A stretch of 38,679 nucleotides of DNA from Alphaproteobacteria bacterium (lineage in GTDB: Bacteria; Pseudomonadota; Alphaproteobacteria; Rhizobiales; Xanthobacteraceae): the NCBI GenBank assembly GCA_005885285.1, contig VAZG01000013.1:1-38679 (forward strand), written 5' to 3'. The stretch's first letter is position 1. Each line of letters opens with the position of its first letter. The translations under genes were made by a program, and so were the position numbers. Below the pieces are notes generated by a model. The model searched no databases and was not told where the DNA came from. It was given only the letters and a program-made list of their open reading frames with translations. Positions 1-8,340 of the stretch are shown here, piece by piece.

Positions 1-549
1 GATCCCGATCAGCATGAAGGCGCTGGAGGTACGGAAGCGCGTGGTTTCCTCGATCGCTTCGGCGAGCGAGGCGATCAAATGGGTGCGGTTGAGTTCGCCG
101 GTCAAGGGATCGTGCCGCGCCAGCTTCAAGAGCTGTTCGTCGCGAGCATGGCGTTCGTTGTTGATGCGGACAATGCCTTGGGCGCGCGCCGGCTTGCCAT
201 CGGCGCCGGCAAACCAGCAACCGGACTCCTCGATCCAGATCACGGGAGCCGACGTACTGGTTCGCACGCCATATTCGATCCGGTACGGCGCACCGTCGCT
301 GCCATGCACCGGCGGCAATTGGGAAAGCGCCTCTGAGCGGATCGAGCGCCTGGGCTCGATCAGCTTGGCAAAGTCCGCCCCGCTCGACAGCAAGGCAGGG
401 GGGATATCCGCAAACACCGCGCCGACATGATCGCTCCAGTTGATCGCATCGGTCGCAATGTCCCAGACAAAGGCGGCCTGGCCGAGCGAAGCCAGGATGG
501 CCGAGGTCTGCGGCAGGGCGGTTGTCACGGTCGCCTCGTTTCGAGACAT
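1..549 (-). CDS. PAS-GGDEF signalling protein, N-terminal part
   Basis: The minus strand is open from an ATG at 549 to the window edge, giving 183 residues without a stop, so the gene continues outside. The first ~140 residues look like a PAS sensor domain, ending in the typical stretch WFAGADGKPARAQGIVR followed by a short linker helix. Next comes HDPLTGELNR, which matches the opening of GGDEF domains (D-x-LTG-x-x-NR), the part of diguanylate cyclases that makes cyclic di-GMP. Proteins of this layout often carry an EAL phosphodiesterase domain after the GGDEF, but the active-site loop lies beyond the edge, so activity cannot be judged. No membrane segment is seen in the visible part, which suggests a cytoplasmic sensor. 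Confidence 0.8.
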   Translation of the reverse strand, partial: MSRNEATVTTALPQTSAILASLGQAAFVWDIATDAINWSDHVGAVFADIPPALLSSGADFAKLIEPRRSIRSEALSQLPPVHGSDGAPYRIEYGVRTSTSAPVIWIEESGCWFAGADGKPARAQGIVRINNERHARDEQLLKLARHDPLTGELNRTHLIASLAEAIEETTRFRTSSAFMLIGI

Positions 550-1038
550 GGCCGGGTGATTCCTTAAGCTTCAGAATAGGGCCCGTTGCACGGCTGACCC
601 TAAGTGAAGTTCATAAATAATCTGGAAACCACGTTTTTACAGGCACCAGGAACAAACCGGCGGGAAACGGTATAGGACTTGCGAGGTTCAAACCGTAACG
701 GGGCTAAGCGTCCCAAAATGTGACGGTTTGCAATGTCCGGCGTCAATGACCAGCGAATAGAGGATGGCGTCTTCGAGGACGTGGAGCCCGTCTGCGTCGC
801 TTTAGTACCTCTTGCGGCGCCGGTGCAATGGTTGTCCAAGCTGCCGCTGCCGCGGCCTGACCCGACCTTCATTACCCATCTCATCGCGAGCGCCGAGCGG
901 CTGCCGCAGCCATGCGGCTGTCGCCGGGCCACACCGGCGGACGCACAATTGGCCTACGCCCCGAGCCGGCATCAGCACCCGGGCACTGGGTTCCAGACCC
1001 GGCAAGTCATCTAGCAACAGAGTCGTCCAGCCACCGGA
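550..1038. other. Gene-poor stretch, nothing recognised
   Basis: About 490 bases between the divergently placed start of the GGDEF gene and the 3' end of the PEP-repeat membrane protein. Open frames of 70-110 codons exist on both strands, but none gives a recognisable protein or has a convincing ribosome binding site, and their composition (Arg- and Pro-rich, low hydrophobic content) is what out-of-frame GC-rich DNA gives. It should contain the promoter of the GGDEF gene near 550-600. I see no RNA gene. Confidence 0.5.
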
Positions 1039-1767
1039 TTAACGCGACGGCCCCTCGGGCGAGGGGTGCGTACCGTTGCCCGGTTGCAGCTCTGGCGATG
1101 GGACTTCCGGCGAGGCTGCATTTGAAGAAGCGCCCGCGGGCTGGGGACGGCTTTCCTCGGGATGGCGTTGCTCGGGAACGCTCGGCTCGGGACGTTTCGG
1201 CTCGGGAAGATTCGGCTCGGGCAAGCTCGGCTCGGGCAGGCTCGGCTCGGGATGGTCACGCAGGATCGATTCGGCGACCGAAGTTGCTGGCGGCGTTGGC
1301 GGCGGCTCGGGCGGCCGATCGAATTGAGGTTCCGCTGCAGGCGCCATCGTCTTCGCCCGTGCGCGTTGCCGGGGAACGCCGGCACCTTGCGCCACCTGCA
1401 CGGGGCGCCGCGCGCGCAACGTAATGCCGGACAGGAAATCGGCCATGGCGAGCAGCACGAGCAGGAAATAGGTCGAGGTGCCGAACTTCGGCCACAGCAC
1501 GAATTCGGCCGCTGCCGCTCCGAACAGGATCAGCGACAGCAGATGATCGGTAAGATATTTCGCGCCGGGACGCGCGCCCTTGAAGACCTCGAGCAGCAGC
1601 ATCAGAATGCCGAGCGCCAGCAACAGGTCGCTCAGCGTCACCGACCATTCGCTACCGGAGACCAGCGTCAACCTGACCAGCGGATCGGCGAAGGAGACGC
1701 TGGGCATCAACAAGACGATGATGTTGTAGATCGCGAGCGGAATCAGAAGCAGCGGGAAACCGATCAT
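1039..1767 (-). CDS. Membrane protein with Pro-Glu repeat tail, unknown function
   Basis: A 242-residue protein. The N-terminal half has about four hydrophobic segments (roughly residues 2-22, 44-62, 74-90 and 97-116), so it is an inner-membrane protein. The C-terminal half is low in complexity and rich in Pro and Glu; about residues 167-200 are built from five-residue units of the type PEPSL, PEPNL and PEPKR, encoded by tandem 15-base repeats. I do not recognise the family; similar small membrane proteins occur next to rpmF and mtgA in bradyrhizobia as far as I recall. Such rigid Pro-Glu tails often act as spacers or protein-binding arms, but that is only an analogy. The gene lies 147 bases downstream of rpmF on the same strand. 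Confidence 0.6.
   Translation of the reverse strand: MIGFPLLLIPLAIYNIIVLLMPSVSFADPLVRLTLVSGSEWSVTLSDLLLALGILMLLLEVFKGARPGAKYLTDHLLSLILFGAAAAEFVLWPKFGTSTYFLLVLLAMADFLSGITLRARRPVQVAQGAGVPRQRARAKTMAPAAEPQFDRPPEPPPTPPATSVAESILRDHPEPSLPEPSLPEPNLPEPKRPEPSVPEQRHPEESRPQPAGASSNAASPEVPSPELQPGNGTHPSPEGPSR
1171..1260. repeat. Tandem 15-bp repeat (about six units)
   Basis: Six consecutive 15-base units, each beginning CTCGGG and most ending TTCGG or CTCGG (units at 1171, 1186, 1201, 1216, 1231 and 1246, the last one degenerate). They are in frame with the minus-strand membrane protein and encode its PEPxx repeats. Unit number may vary between strains by slippage. Confidence 0.85.
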
Positions 1768-1914
1768 CGGCGCGGCTTTCTCTCAAGCAGGGCTTCACAG
1801 GCGGCGCGCCATCCGCTTCGCCGCCGGGGACCGTCTTACCTCACGCGTTGGCCGGATTGGGGCGGGGATCGTCGATCCCAACAACGCATCCACAATCCGG
1901 AAGGTCCAGCCCGA

Positions 1915-2100
1915 TCAGGATTCTTTCTTCGCTTTGAGGACCTGACGGCCCTTGTACATGCCGGTCTTGAGATCGAGATGATGCGGGCGGCGCAGTTCGC
2001 CGGAATCCTTGTCCTCGGCATAAGTCGGCTTCTTCAACGCGTCCGCCGAACGGCGCATGCCACGCCGCGAGGGCGATGTTTTTCTTCTGGGAACGGCCAT
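1915..2100 (-). CDS. rpmF: 50S ribosomal protein L32
   Basis: A 61-residue basic protein beginning [18 protein letters not shown], the hallmark N-terminus of bacterial L32, and ending in a Lys-rich tail. L32 is a small protein of the large ribosomal subunit. The Cys pairs of zinc-binding L32 forms are absent, as is usual in alphaproteobacteria. The start at 2100 is chosen because it gives the conserved MAVPRR start and is preceded by a GAGGA sequence about 6 bases upstream; an open frame extends 10 codons further but without family support. It follows mtgA on the same strand with a 155-base gap. Confidence 0.97.
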   Translation of the reverse strand: MAVPRRKTSPSRRGMRRSADALKKPTYAEDKDSGELRRPHHLDLKTGMYKGRQVLKAKKES

Positions 2101-2255
2101 ATCGGTGTCCTCAAGGGTGTTTCGGGGCATCGTCCGCGAAGCGGACGGCTCAGCGCCTGACAGCGCAAGCCGGGATGCCGATCAAGGCCGCGCTTATAGA
2201 GGATGGAGTTACGCAAAGCTAGGGTCCGGCGCGGCAAAAGCGCGCGAAAATCGGC

Positions 2256-2933
2256 TCAAAAGCCGTGATTTTCGCTCCAGCATCTGGCCAAGCCGGCCGA
2301 CTGTGCCCGCGCCATATAGGTCCCCGCAAGGCGGCGCACGCCGGGACCGGGATTGCGGGCGCTGCGCTTGAGCGGATTGGGCAGGATCGCCGCCAGCAGG
2401 GCCGCCTCGCGCGGCGAGAGGTTCGAGGCCGGATGGCCAAAGGCGTAAGCGCTGCCCGCCTCGGCGCCGAACTGGCCGGACGGGCCAAGCTCGGCGATGT
2501 TGAGATAAATTTCCAGGATGCGCCGCTTCGGCAGCACGAAATCGATCCACAGCGCCAGCGGAAACTCCAGTACTTTGCGGATCGGACCAGGGATCGGCCA
2601 CAGAAACAGATTTTTCGCGACCTGTTGGGTGATGGTGGAAGCGCCGCGAATTTCGCCACCATCCTGCGCATCCTCGATCGCCTCGCGCAAGGCACCCAAG
2701 TCAACGCCGTGATGCTTGCAGAAATGAGCATCTTCCGCCCCAACCACCGAACTTGGCAGCGGGGGCGAAATCGCATTGAAATCGATCCATTGCCGCGCGA
2801 CCGGCTTGCGCGTCGTCCAGCGCCACAACATAAGCGTCGAGACCGGATGGCCGGTACGATAAAGGGGCGTCACAAGATAGGGCAGCAACACCGCAGCCAG
2901 CAAAATCAGCAGCAAATTTCGGGCAAGGCGCAA
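2256..2933 (-). CDS. mtgA: Monofunctional biosynthetic peptidoglycan transglycosylase
   Basis: A 225-residue member of glycosyltransferase family 51, which polymerises lipid II into glycan strands at the periplasmic face of the inner membrane. There is one N-terminal membrane anchor (about residues 5-22). The family motifs are present: [11 protein letters not shown] (with the catalytic Glu), [15 protein letters not shown] and a later RRILEIYLN with the second conserved Glu. No transpeptidase domain follows, so it is the monofunctional MtgA type and not a class A penicillin-binding protein. The only start giving the full anchor is a TTG at 2933; upstream the frame soon meets a stop. It is divergent from ispA, with about 185 bases between the two starts. 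Confidence 0.93.
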   Translation of the reverse strand: MRLARNLLLILLAAVLLPYLVTPLYRTGHPVSTLMLWRWTTRKPVARQWIDFNAISPPLPSSVVGAEDAHFCKHHGVDLGALREAIEDAQDGGEIRGASTITQQVAKNLFLWPIPGPIRKVLEFPLALWIDFVLPKRRILEIYLNIAELGPSGQFGAEAGSAYAFGHPASNLSPREAALLAAILPNPLKRSARNPGPGVRRLAGTYMARAQSAGLARCWSENHGF

Positions 2934-3118
2934 ATTCGATGTTTCGCGTTCGAAATCCTAAAGCCGCAGCCTCGTAATGGACCGGGATAGAAGTGACATC
3001 TCCATGATTTTTCCTGACTTTTTCAAGCAGTTTTAAGGCGCCGGCGATCTTCCACGCGCGATTGACGAAGCCTGTGCCATAAAGGATTGTCCGGCCAAAT
3101 TGATCTGGAGCCTTGTTG

Positions 3119-4042
3119 ATGACCGTGACTGCCGTACCCGATTTTGCGAAGCGACTGGACCAGACCGCGGAGGACACCGAAGCCCTGCTGGCAAGGCTTC
3201 TTGCGGACGCCGCATTGCCCGACGAGATCGTGAGGCCGAAGCGGCTGATGGACGCCATGCGCTATTCGACCCTCGGCGGGGGCAAGCGGTTGCGGCCGTT
3301 CCTGGTGGTCGAGAGTTCGGCCGTGTTCGGCGTGGCGCACGAGGCGGCGCTGCTTGCCGGCGCCGCGCTCGAATGCATCCACTGCTATTCGCTGATCCAT
3401 GACGACCTGCCGGCGATGGACAACAGTGACCTGCGCCGCGGCCGACCGACGCTGCGCAAGAAAACCGACGACGCCACCGCGATCCTGGCCGGCGATGGGC
3501 TATTGACGCTCGCTTTCGACATCGTAACCCGCGACGAGATCCACCAGGACCCGACGGTGCGGCTTTTGCTGACGCGGGCGCTGGCGCGGGCGTCAGGAAT
3601 TGGCGGCATGGTGGGCGGCCAGATGCTCGACCTCGCCGGTGAAGGCCGCTTCGGCGACCGCGAGCCGGTCGACGTGGCGCGGCTGCAGCAGATGAAGACC
3701 GGCGCGTTGTTACGCTTTGGCTGCGTCGCGGGCGCAATCCTCGGCCAGTCCTCACGGCAGGAATATCAGGCGCTGGACGATTACGGCCGGGCGCTTGGCG
3801 AAGCCTTCCAGATCGCCGACGACCTGCTCGACGTCGAGGGCGACGCGGCGGCGCTCGGCAAGCAGACCGGGCAGGATGCAGCGCTCGGCAAGACCACCTT
3901 CGTCACCCAACTGGGGATCGAGGGCGCCAAACAGCGCGTCCGCGATCTCCTGGGCCGCGCCGATTCCGCGCTGTCGATCTTCGGCGCCAGGGGCGATGTG
4001 CTGCGCGCCGCCGCGCGGTTTGTCGCCGATCGCAAGAACTGA
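3119..4042 (+). CDS. ispA: Farnesyl diphosphate synthase (polyprenyl synthetase)
   Basis: A 307-residue trans-prenyltransferase that condenses isopentenyl diphosphate with dimethylallyl and geranyl diphosphate to give farnesyl diphosphate, the precursor of quinones, undecaprenyl phosphate and hopanoids. It shows GGGKRLRP (residues 53-60), the first Asp-rich motif DDLPAMD (95-101) and the second DDLLD (234-238), both binding Mg-diphosphate. The residues before the first motif (the CYSLIH stretch) fit short-chain synthases. The ATG at 3119 is preferred over the TTGs at 3113 and 3116 because GGAG at 3107-3110 is spaced about 8 bases from it. A DUF1345 gene follows after 9 bases, probably in one transcript. 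The exact chain length of the product cannot be proven from sequence. Confidence 0.94.
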   Translation: MTVTAVPDFAKRLDQTAEDTEALLARLLADAALPDEIVRPKRLMDAMRYSTLGGGKRLRPFLVVESSAVFGVAHEAALLAGAALECIHCYSLIHDDLPAMDNSDLRRGRPTLRKKTDDATAILAGDGLLTLAFDIVTRDEIHQDPTVRLLLTRALARASGIGGMVGGQMLDLAGEGRFGDREPVDVARLQQMKTGALLRFGCVAGAILGQSSRQEYQALDDYGRALGEAFQIADDLLDVEGDAAALGKQTGQDAALGKTTFVTQLGIEGAKQRVRDLLGRADSALSIFGARGDVLRAAARFVADRKN

Positions 4043-4051
4043 AGGCGTCCG

Positions 4052-4738
4052 ATGGCGGACCGGGAAACTGAGGATCCTCGTCTTGTCCGCTTCCGCAAGA
4101 TGTCGCGGCCGGTCCGCGTGGTCTATGCACGGCCACGCACCTTTATTTCGATTGCGACCGGCATCGCCGTGTTCTTTCTGCTGCCGGGTTCACAGCGGCT
4201 AGTGACGCGGCTCTTGATCGCCTGGGATATTTTCGCAGTCCTCTATCTGGTGCTGGTCTTCATCATGGTGACGCGCAGCGGTCTTGCGCACATCAAGCGC
4301 AATGCCGCGCTGCAGGATGACGGCCGCTTCCTGATCCTGCTGGTCACCGCGCTTGGCGCCTTCGCGAGCCTCGCGGCCATCGTGTTCGAGCTTGGCGCGT
4401 CCCATCATGGCGTGCCGGAACTTGCATTGGCGACGGTGACGATCGCGTTGTCATGGGCGATCGTGCATACGGCATTTTCGCTGCATTATGCCCATGAGTA
4501 CTACCGCGGAGCCAAGCCGGGCGGCTTGCAGTTTCCGAGCGGCGACCAGCACGACCATGCCGACTATTGGGACTTCGTGTACTTCTCGTTCGTGATCGGC
4601 ATGACCGCGCAGGTCTCCGACGTCGGCATCACCGACAAGATCATCCGCCGCACCGCGACCGTGCACGGCGTGATATCGTTTGTGTTCAACACCGCTTTGC
4701 TGGCGCTGATGGTGAACATCGCGGCGAGCGCGATCTGA
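4052..4738 (+). CDS. DUF1345 family integral membrane protein
   Basis: A 228-residue protein with about five hydrophobic segments (roughly 31-45, 50-72, 92-112, 122-142 and 205-225) and the conserved cytosolic/periplasmic stretch HYAHEYYRG followed by a DYWDFVYFSFVIGMT-type segment, which I recognise as DUF1345. The biochemical function is unknown. It begins 9 bases after ispA with a GAAGG sequence in front of the ATG, so it is likely cotranscribed with ispA. Its end faces the end of the caspase-like gene with about 117 bases between. Confidence 0.85.
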   Translation: MADRETEDPRLVRFRKMSRPVRVVYARPRTFISIATGIAVFFLLPGSQRLVTRLLIAWDIFAVLYLVLVFIMVTRSGLAHIKRNAALQDDGRFLILLVTALGAFASLAAIVFELGASHHGVPELALATVTIALSWAIVHTAFSLHYAHEYYRGAKPGGLQFPSGDQHDHADYWDFVYFSFVIGMTAQVSDVGITDKIIRRTATVHGVISFVFNTALLALMVNIAASAI

Positions 4739-4806
4739 GGCCGTGCCGTAGAACGGGTCGAGCGCTTCGGCCTTCGCTCGTTCGACCTAACTGCGGACAA
4801 GCCACG

Positions 4807-4839
4807 AACCCATCGTGCTTGCCTGAACGAGGATGGGTT
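4807..4839. terminator. Possible bidirectional terminator hairpin
   Basis: An inverted repeat AACCCATC (4807-4814) and GATGGGTT (4832-4839) lies between two genes that converge on this spot, DUF1345 and the caspase-like gene. The loop is long (17 bases) and there is no clean U-run, so it is only a candidate. Confidence 0.35.
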
Positions 4840-4855
4840 TCGCTGGCGGCTGTGT

Positions 4856-6640
4856 CTAGGGGCACACACCCGACATTATGGCCTGGTATGAATTGCAACC
4901 CACCGCACGTTCTGAACCCGTCAGCGGCCGGCCTGTAGACGATTGCGCTGGACCAGTCGGCGTTTGAGAACGCCTGACAATAGCTTGCTTTGCTTGCGGA
5001 AATTGCCTTGCTTCCGGCCTGTCGCGCTTAGCGACCGGCTTGTTGGCGCGGCGCTTCTCGCATTCATTGTCATCATTGAGGAATGTGCCGTCGGCACAGA
5101 CGATCCTGGTGCAGTGGTCGCCATCGGCCTTGTAGCCGTGCTCGCAGACTAGCGGGCACACCCGCGATTGTTTTTGCCTGATCACGTCGAGCGTGTCGGT
5201 GCTCGCGGTCTTGACGTCGAGCTTCATTCCGGCGTTGCGGTTGAACGACGATAGCGAACGCTGCGATTCCGCGTTCCAGTCGCCGTCGGCGGCACCGGAG
5301 AGGCAGCCGACCCGGCGCAACTCGAGCTGCACCGATTTCGTGATATCGGCCGGCGTCCGGCCTGCGGTCAGCGCCGCGACGTTGGTGGCTTTGTCGGGGG
5401 CCGACGAGGCGGCTGCGCGGCTGTCCCCACCCGTGGCAGCATTGCTCGCGACAATTTGAGTGTCGGCCGCCTTGTCGGCGCGGTTGCGTTCGGCCGCGGC
5501 GGCTTGATCCTGAGCGACCTGTTTGGCCTTTTCGGCGGCAAGACGCGCCTGCTCGGCGGCTTTCGCGTCGGCTTCGGCCTTGACTTGCGCCTCCTTTTTC
5601 GCGCCCTCGGCGGCGAGCCGTGCCCGTTCCTGCTCGGTCTGCTTGGCCTTTTCGGTCGCGGCGACGCGGGCATCCTCAGCCGCGACCTTGTCGAGCTGAA
5701 GTTTGGCGAGGCTTGCATAGAAGCCGTCGGGATATTGCGCGAGGAAGGCATTAAAGGCGGCGCGGTTGCCGATCTGCAACGCCAGTTCGTAGTCACGGCG
5801 CGCGTCGGCCTGGGGGTTCGGCGCGGGCTCGGACGCCCGCGACGCCGCGCGGGCCGGTGCCGGGACCAGCGGCACGTCGTCGCCGCCGAGCGAGCCATAG
5901 ACGAACGGCTCCTGCCGGTTGGAAGTAGCCTTAAGCACGTCATCGCGCACGAAGCCGAACGCCCGGCGTATGTCGAGGCCCGGCGTCGCCAGATGTTTTG
6001 CAAGCGCGATCGTGAAAGGGCTGTTCTTGGTATCGCCGTCGAGTGCGGTCGAACCCGCCTTTGCGGAATAGGCGATCAGCATGTTCGGGCTGGTCGGTTC
6101 GATCTGGGCAAGGCCGCGCCCGATCGCGCGCGAGGCAACCGTCCGCTTCATCTGCTTGGCAAAGGGATTGTCGCGGCAGGCGTCAAGGATCACCAACCGA
6201 AGCTGCTTGGCGGGTTCGACCGCGACCAGCACCCGGTCCAGCGAAAGGGCCTCGTCGTAGACGTCGGTGTCGCGCTCCAGTTTCGCGTCAACGGGAATCA
6301 GATAATTCGCGCCATCGACCTCCATGCCGTGGCCGGCGTAATAGACCACGGCGATGTCGGCGTCGCGCGCGGCATCGGAGAAGTCGCGCAACGCCCGGCG
6401 CGCCTCGACGGCCGAAAGATCGTGGCGGGAATCGACGACGTCGAAGCCGGCACCCTTCAAAGTGGCCGCCATGATCGCGCCGTCATTGATGGGGTTCGCG
6501 AGCGGCGGCACGTTCTGATAGGCCGAATTACCGATGATCAGTGCCACCCGTTTTCCCGCCCAGGCCGGCTCGCACACCAAGAGCAGCGCGGCGGCAAGGA
6601 AGAATCCGCTCCACCTCGCAAATCCAGGCGAATTGATCAT
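4856..6640 (-). CDS. Secreted caspase-like (peptidase C14) protein
   Basis: A 594-residue protein. Residues 1-28 form a signal peptide ending AWA. Residues ~30-250 are a caspase p20-like fold: KRVALIIGNSAY at the start, the catalytic His in YYAGHGME (H104) and the catalytic Cys in LDACRDNPF (C155), so the dyad is intact. Residues ~290-400 are Ala/Lys/Glu-rich and probably form a long coiled coil. After a linker the C-terminal part has a peptidoglycan-binding-like segment and a Cys-rich stretch with about six Cys. The ATG at 6640 is preferred to an in-frame ATG at 6661, because it has GGGGAAG 5-6 bases upstream and gives a better signal peptide. Caspase-like proteins of this design are common in rhizobia, but their substrates are mostly unknown. 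It is not part of a visible operon. Confidence 0.88.
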   Translation of the reverse strand: MINSPGFARWSGFFLAAALLLVCEPAWAGKRVALIIGNSAYQNVPPLANPINDGAIMAATLKGAGFDVVDSRHDLSAVEARRALRDFSDAARDADIAVVYYAGHGMEVDGANYLIPVDAKLERDTDVYDEALSLDRVLVAVEPAKQLRLVILDACRDNPFAKQMKRTVASRAIGRGLAQIEPTSPNMLIAYSAKAGSTALDGDTKNSPFTIALAKHLATPGLDIRRAFGFVRDDVLKATSNRQEPFVYGSLGGDDVPLVPAPARAASRASEPAPNPQADARRDYELALQIGNRAAFNAFLAQYPDGFYASLAKLQLDKVAAEDARVAATEKAKQTEQERARLAAEGAKKEAQVKAEADAKAAEQARLAAEKAKQVAQDQAAAAERNRADKAADTQIVASNAATGGDSRAAASSAPDKATNVAALTAGRTPADITKSVQLELRRVGCLSGAADGDWNAESQRSLSSFNRNAGMKLDVKTASTDTLDVIRQKQSRVCPLVCEHGYKADGDHCTRIVCADGTFLNDDNECEKRRANKPVAKRDRPEARQFPQAKQAIVRRSQTPTGPAQSSTGRPLTGSERAVGCNSYQAIMSGVCP

Positions 6641-6852
6641 GACACTTCCCCGACGTTTCATAGTACGAGAGCCTACCTACCAGAACCCGGCTGCCGGCCT
6701 TGTGAGCCGGATCACGAACCGGGATCTCGACCGGTCAGACGATGGAACCTGTTACATTGGTATCCGCCGGCCGGCTTGGGGTTCGCCCTTTGCTATCAGG
6801 TTTTTTCGGTTCAAAATGGGCCGACTACCGAAAATCCGCAGGGAGGTGAGCG

Positions 6853-7902
6853 ATGCGCGGCGTTGTCTTTCACGGCGAACGCGAACTGGAACTGATGCAG
6901 TTCGAGGACCCCACCCCCGATGCCCACGATGTCATCGTCGAAATGAAGGCGTCCGGCATGTGCGGCAGCGACTTGCATCAATATCGCCGCCCGAAAGGCC
7001 AGACCCAGGCGAGCGGCATTCCGATGCGCGAGGGCCCTGTCATCGCCGGCCACGAGCCCTGCGGGGTCATCGTCGCGATCGGTGCGGCCGTCGATGCCAA
7101 GCAGGCGCGGGTCGGCCAGCGCGTGATGGTGCATCACTATCAAGGCTGCACGCAGTGCAACCATTGCCGCGCCGGCTGGCAGCAACTCTGCCAGGAGGTC
7201 CCGGTCAAGGTGTACGGCAATAACGCCCATGGCGGCCATGCGAACTACCTGAAAGTGCCGGCCAACACCTTGGTAGCCCTGCCGGACGAGTTGTCGTTCT
7301 CGGCGGGTGCAGCGATCGCGTGCGGTTCGGGCACCGCCTATAGTGCGCTGCGCCGGATGAACCTTTCGGGCAACGACACCATCGCGATTTTCGGTCAGGG
7401 CCCGGTCGGGCTCGCCGCCACGCAATATGCCAAGGCGATGGGCGCCCGGGTGATCGCCCTCGATATCAGCCCACAGCGGCTCGAGCGCGCCAAGGCGTTC
7501 GGCGCCGACGCCGTGGTCGATCCCGGCTCGAACGATCCGGTCACCGCGATCAAGGATCTCACCCATGGGCGCTACGCGGATTTGACGCTCGACACCTCCA
7601 GCAATCCGGATGCGCGGCTGAACGCGATCCGCTCTACCAAGGTGTGGGGCACGATGTGCTTCGTGGGCGAAGGCGGCAACGTCCACATCGACGTCAGCCC
7701 GCATCTGTTGCGCCGGCAATTGACGCTTGTGGCGTCATGGACCTTCTCCAACATCATTCAAGCCGATTGCGCACGCTTCTCCGTCGAGCGCGGCATCGAT
7801 GTCGACAAACTCTTCACCCATCGATGGAGCCTCGATCAGGCGGAGGAGGCCTACAAATTGTTCGACAAGCAGGTCGACGGCAAAGGCGTGTTCTTGATGT
7901 GA
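6853..7902 (+). CDS. Zinc-dependent alcohol dehydrogenase family protein
   Basis: A 349-residue medium-chain dehydrogenase/reductase. Catalytic zinc ligands are C37 (GMCGSD) and H67-E68 (AGHEP); the structural zinc site is complete with C99, C102, C105 and C113. The Rossmann motif GQGPVG is at 181-186 and D204 at the end of the second strand favours NAD over NADP. The substrate cannot be named; sorbitol/threonine-type and aryl-alcohol-type enzymes share this layout. A strong ribosome site GGGAGGTGAG precedes the ATG. A small NTF2-like gene follows within 30 bases, suggesting one operon. Confidence 0.9.
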   Translation: MRGVVFHGERELELMQFEDPTPDAHDVIVEMKASGMCGSDLHQYRRPKGQTQASGIPMREGPVIAGHEPCGVIVAIGAAVDAKQARVGQRVMVHHYQGCTQCNHCRAGWQQLCQEVPVKVYGNNAHGGHANYLKVPANTLVALPDELSFSAGAAIACGSGTAYSALRRMNLSGNDTIAIFGQGPVGLAATQYAKAMGARVIALDISPQRLERAKAFGADAVVDPGSNDPVTAIKDLTHGRYADLTLDTSSNPDARLNAIRSTKVWGTMCFVGEGGNVHIDVSPHLLRRQLTLVASWTFSNIIQADCARFSVERGIDVDKLFTHRWSLDQAEEAYKLFDKQVDGKGVFLM

Positions 7903-7929
7903 CCTTGACGCGAACAGGAGAACTTGGCT

Positions 7930-8304
7930 GTGAGTCATGACCGATCGACCGCCGAAGCCGTGGTCCAGCACTATTTCGACGCATTGTACGAAGGCGATGC
8001 CGACAAGATGGGCGAGGTGTTTCACCCCACGGCCGACCTGCGCTGGGTGGAGAAGGGCGAATTGAAAATTCTCACCGTGCCCGATTGGCTGGCCTGGATC
8101 AGGAAGCGGCCTTCGGCCAAGGCGGAAGGCAAGCCGCGCGAGGATTTCATCGTCACCATCGACCGCTCCGATGATAACACCGCCTTTATCAAGGCGCGTT
8201 GCCAGTTGCCGCCGCGATATTTCACCGACTATCTGGTGGCGATGAAATTGCAGGACGGCTGGCAGATCGTCTCGAAATCCTACCGCTACGATCTGCGCGA
8301 ATAA
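7930..8304 (+). CDS. NTF2/SnoaL-like small protein (putative lumazine-binding family)
   Basis: A 124-residue protein with the cone-like alpha+beta pattern of NTF2-like proteins: an N-terminal helix TAEAVVQHYFDALYEGDADKM, then FHPTADLRWVEKGE and a closing strand pair DGWQIVSKSYRYDL. It is related to putative lumazine-binding/SnoaL-like proteins, many of which bind small hydrophobic ligands or act as isomerases or dehydratases. I prefer GTG at 7930 because AGGAG (7916-7920) sits 9 bases upstream; the TTG at 7924 would be only 3 bases away. It follows the dehydrogenase by 27 bases and so may act on the same compound. The exact role is unknown. Confidence 0.78.
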   Translation: MSHDRSTAEAVVQHYFDALYEGDADKMGEVFHPTADLRWVEKGELKILTVPDWLAWIRKRPSAKAEGKPREDFIVTIDRSDDNTAFIKARCQLPPRYFTDYLVAMKLQDGWQIVSKSYRYDLRE

Positions 8305-8340
8305 GGATCGCTAGATTGACCTCGCCCGGTTTCCGCGCCA

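Noticed and set aside
600..1017. Open frames of 70-110 codons on both strands upstream of the PEP-repeat gene
   Set aside because: None has a ribosome site or a recognisable protein, and they overlap each other on both strands.
5456..6895. A 479-codon plus-strand frame opposite the caspase-like gene
   Set aside because: It is antisense to a gene with clear signal peptide, catalytic dyad and ribosome site, and its own translation is Arg/Gly-rich with no domain.
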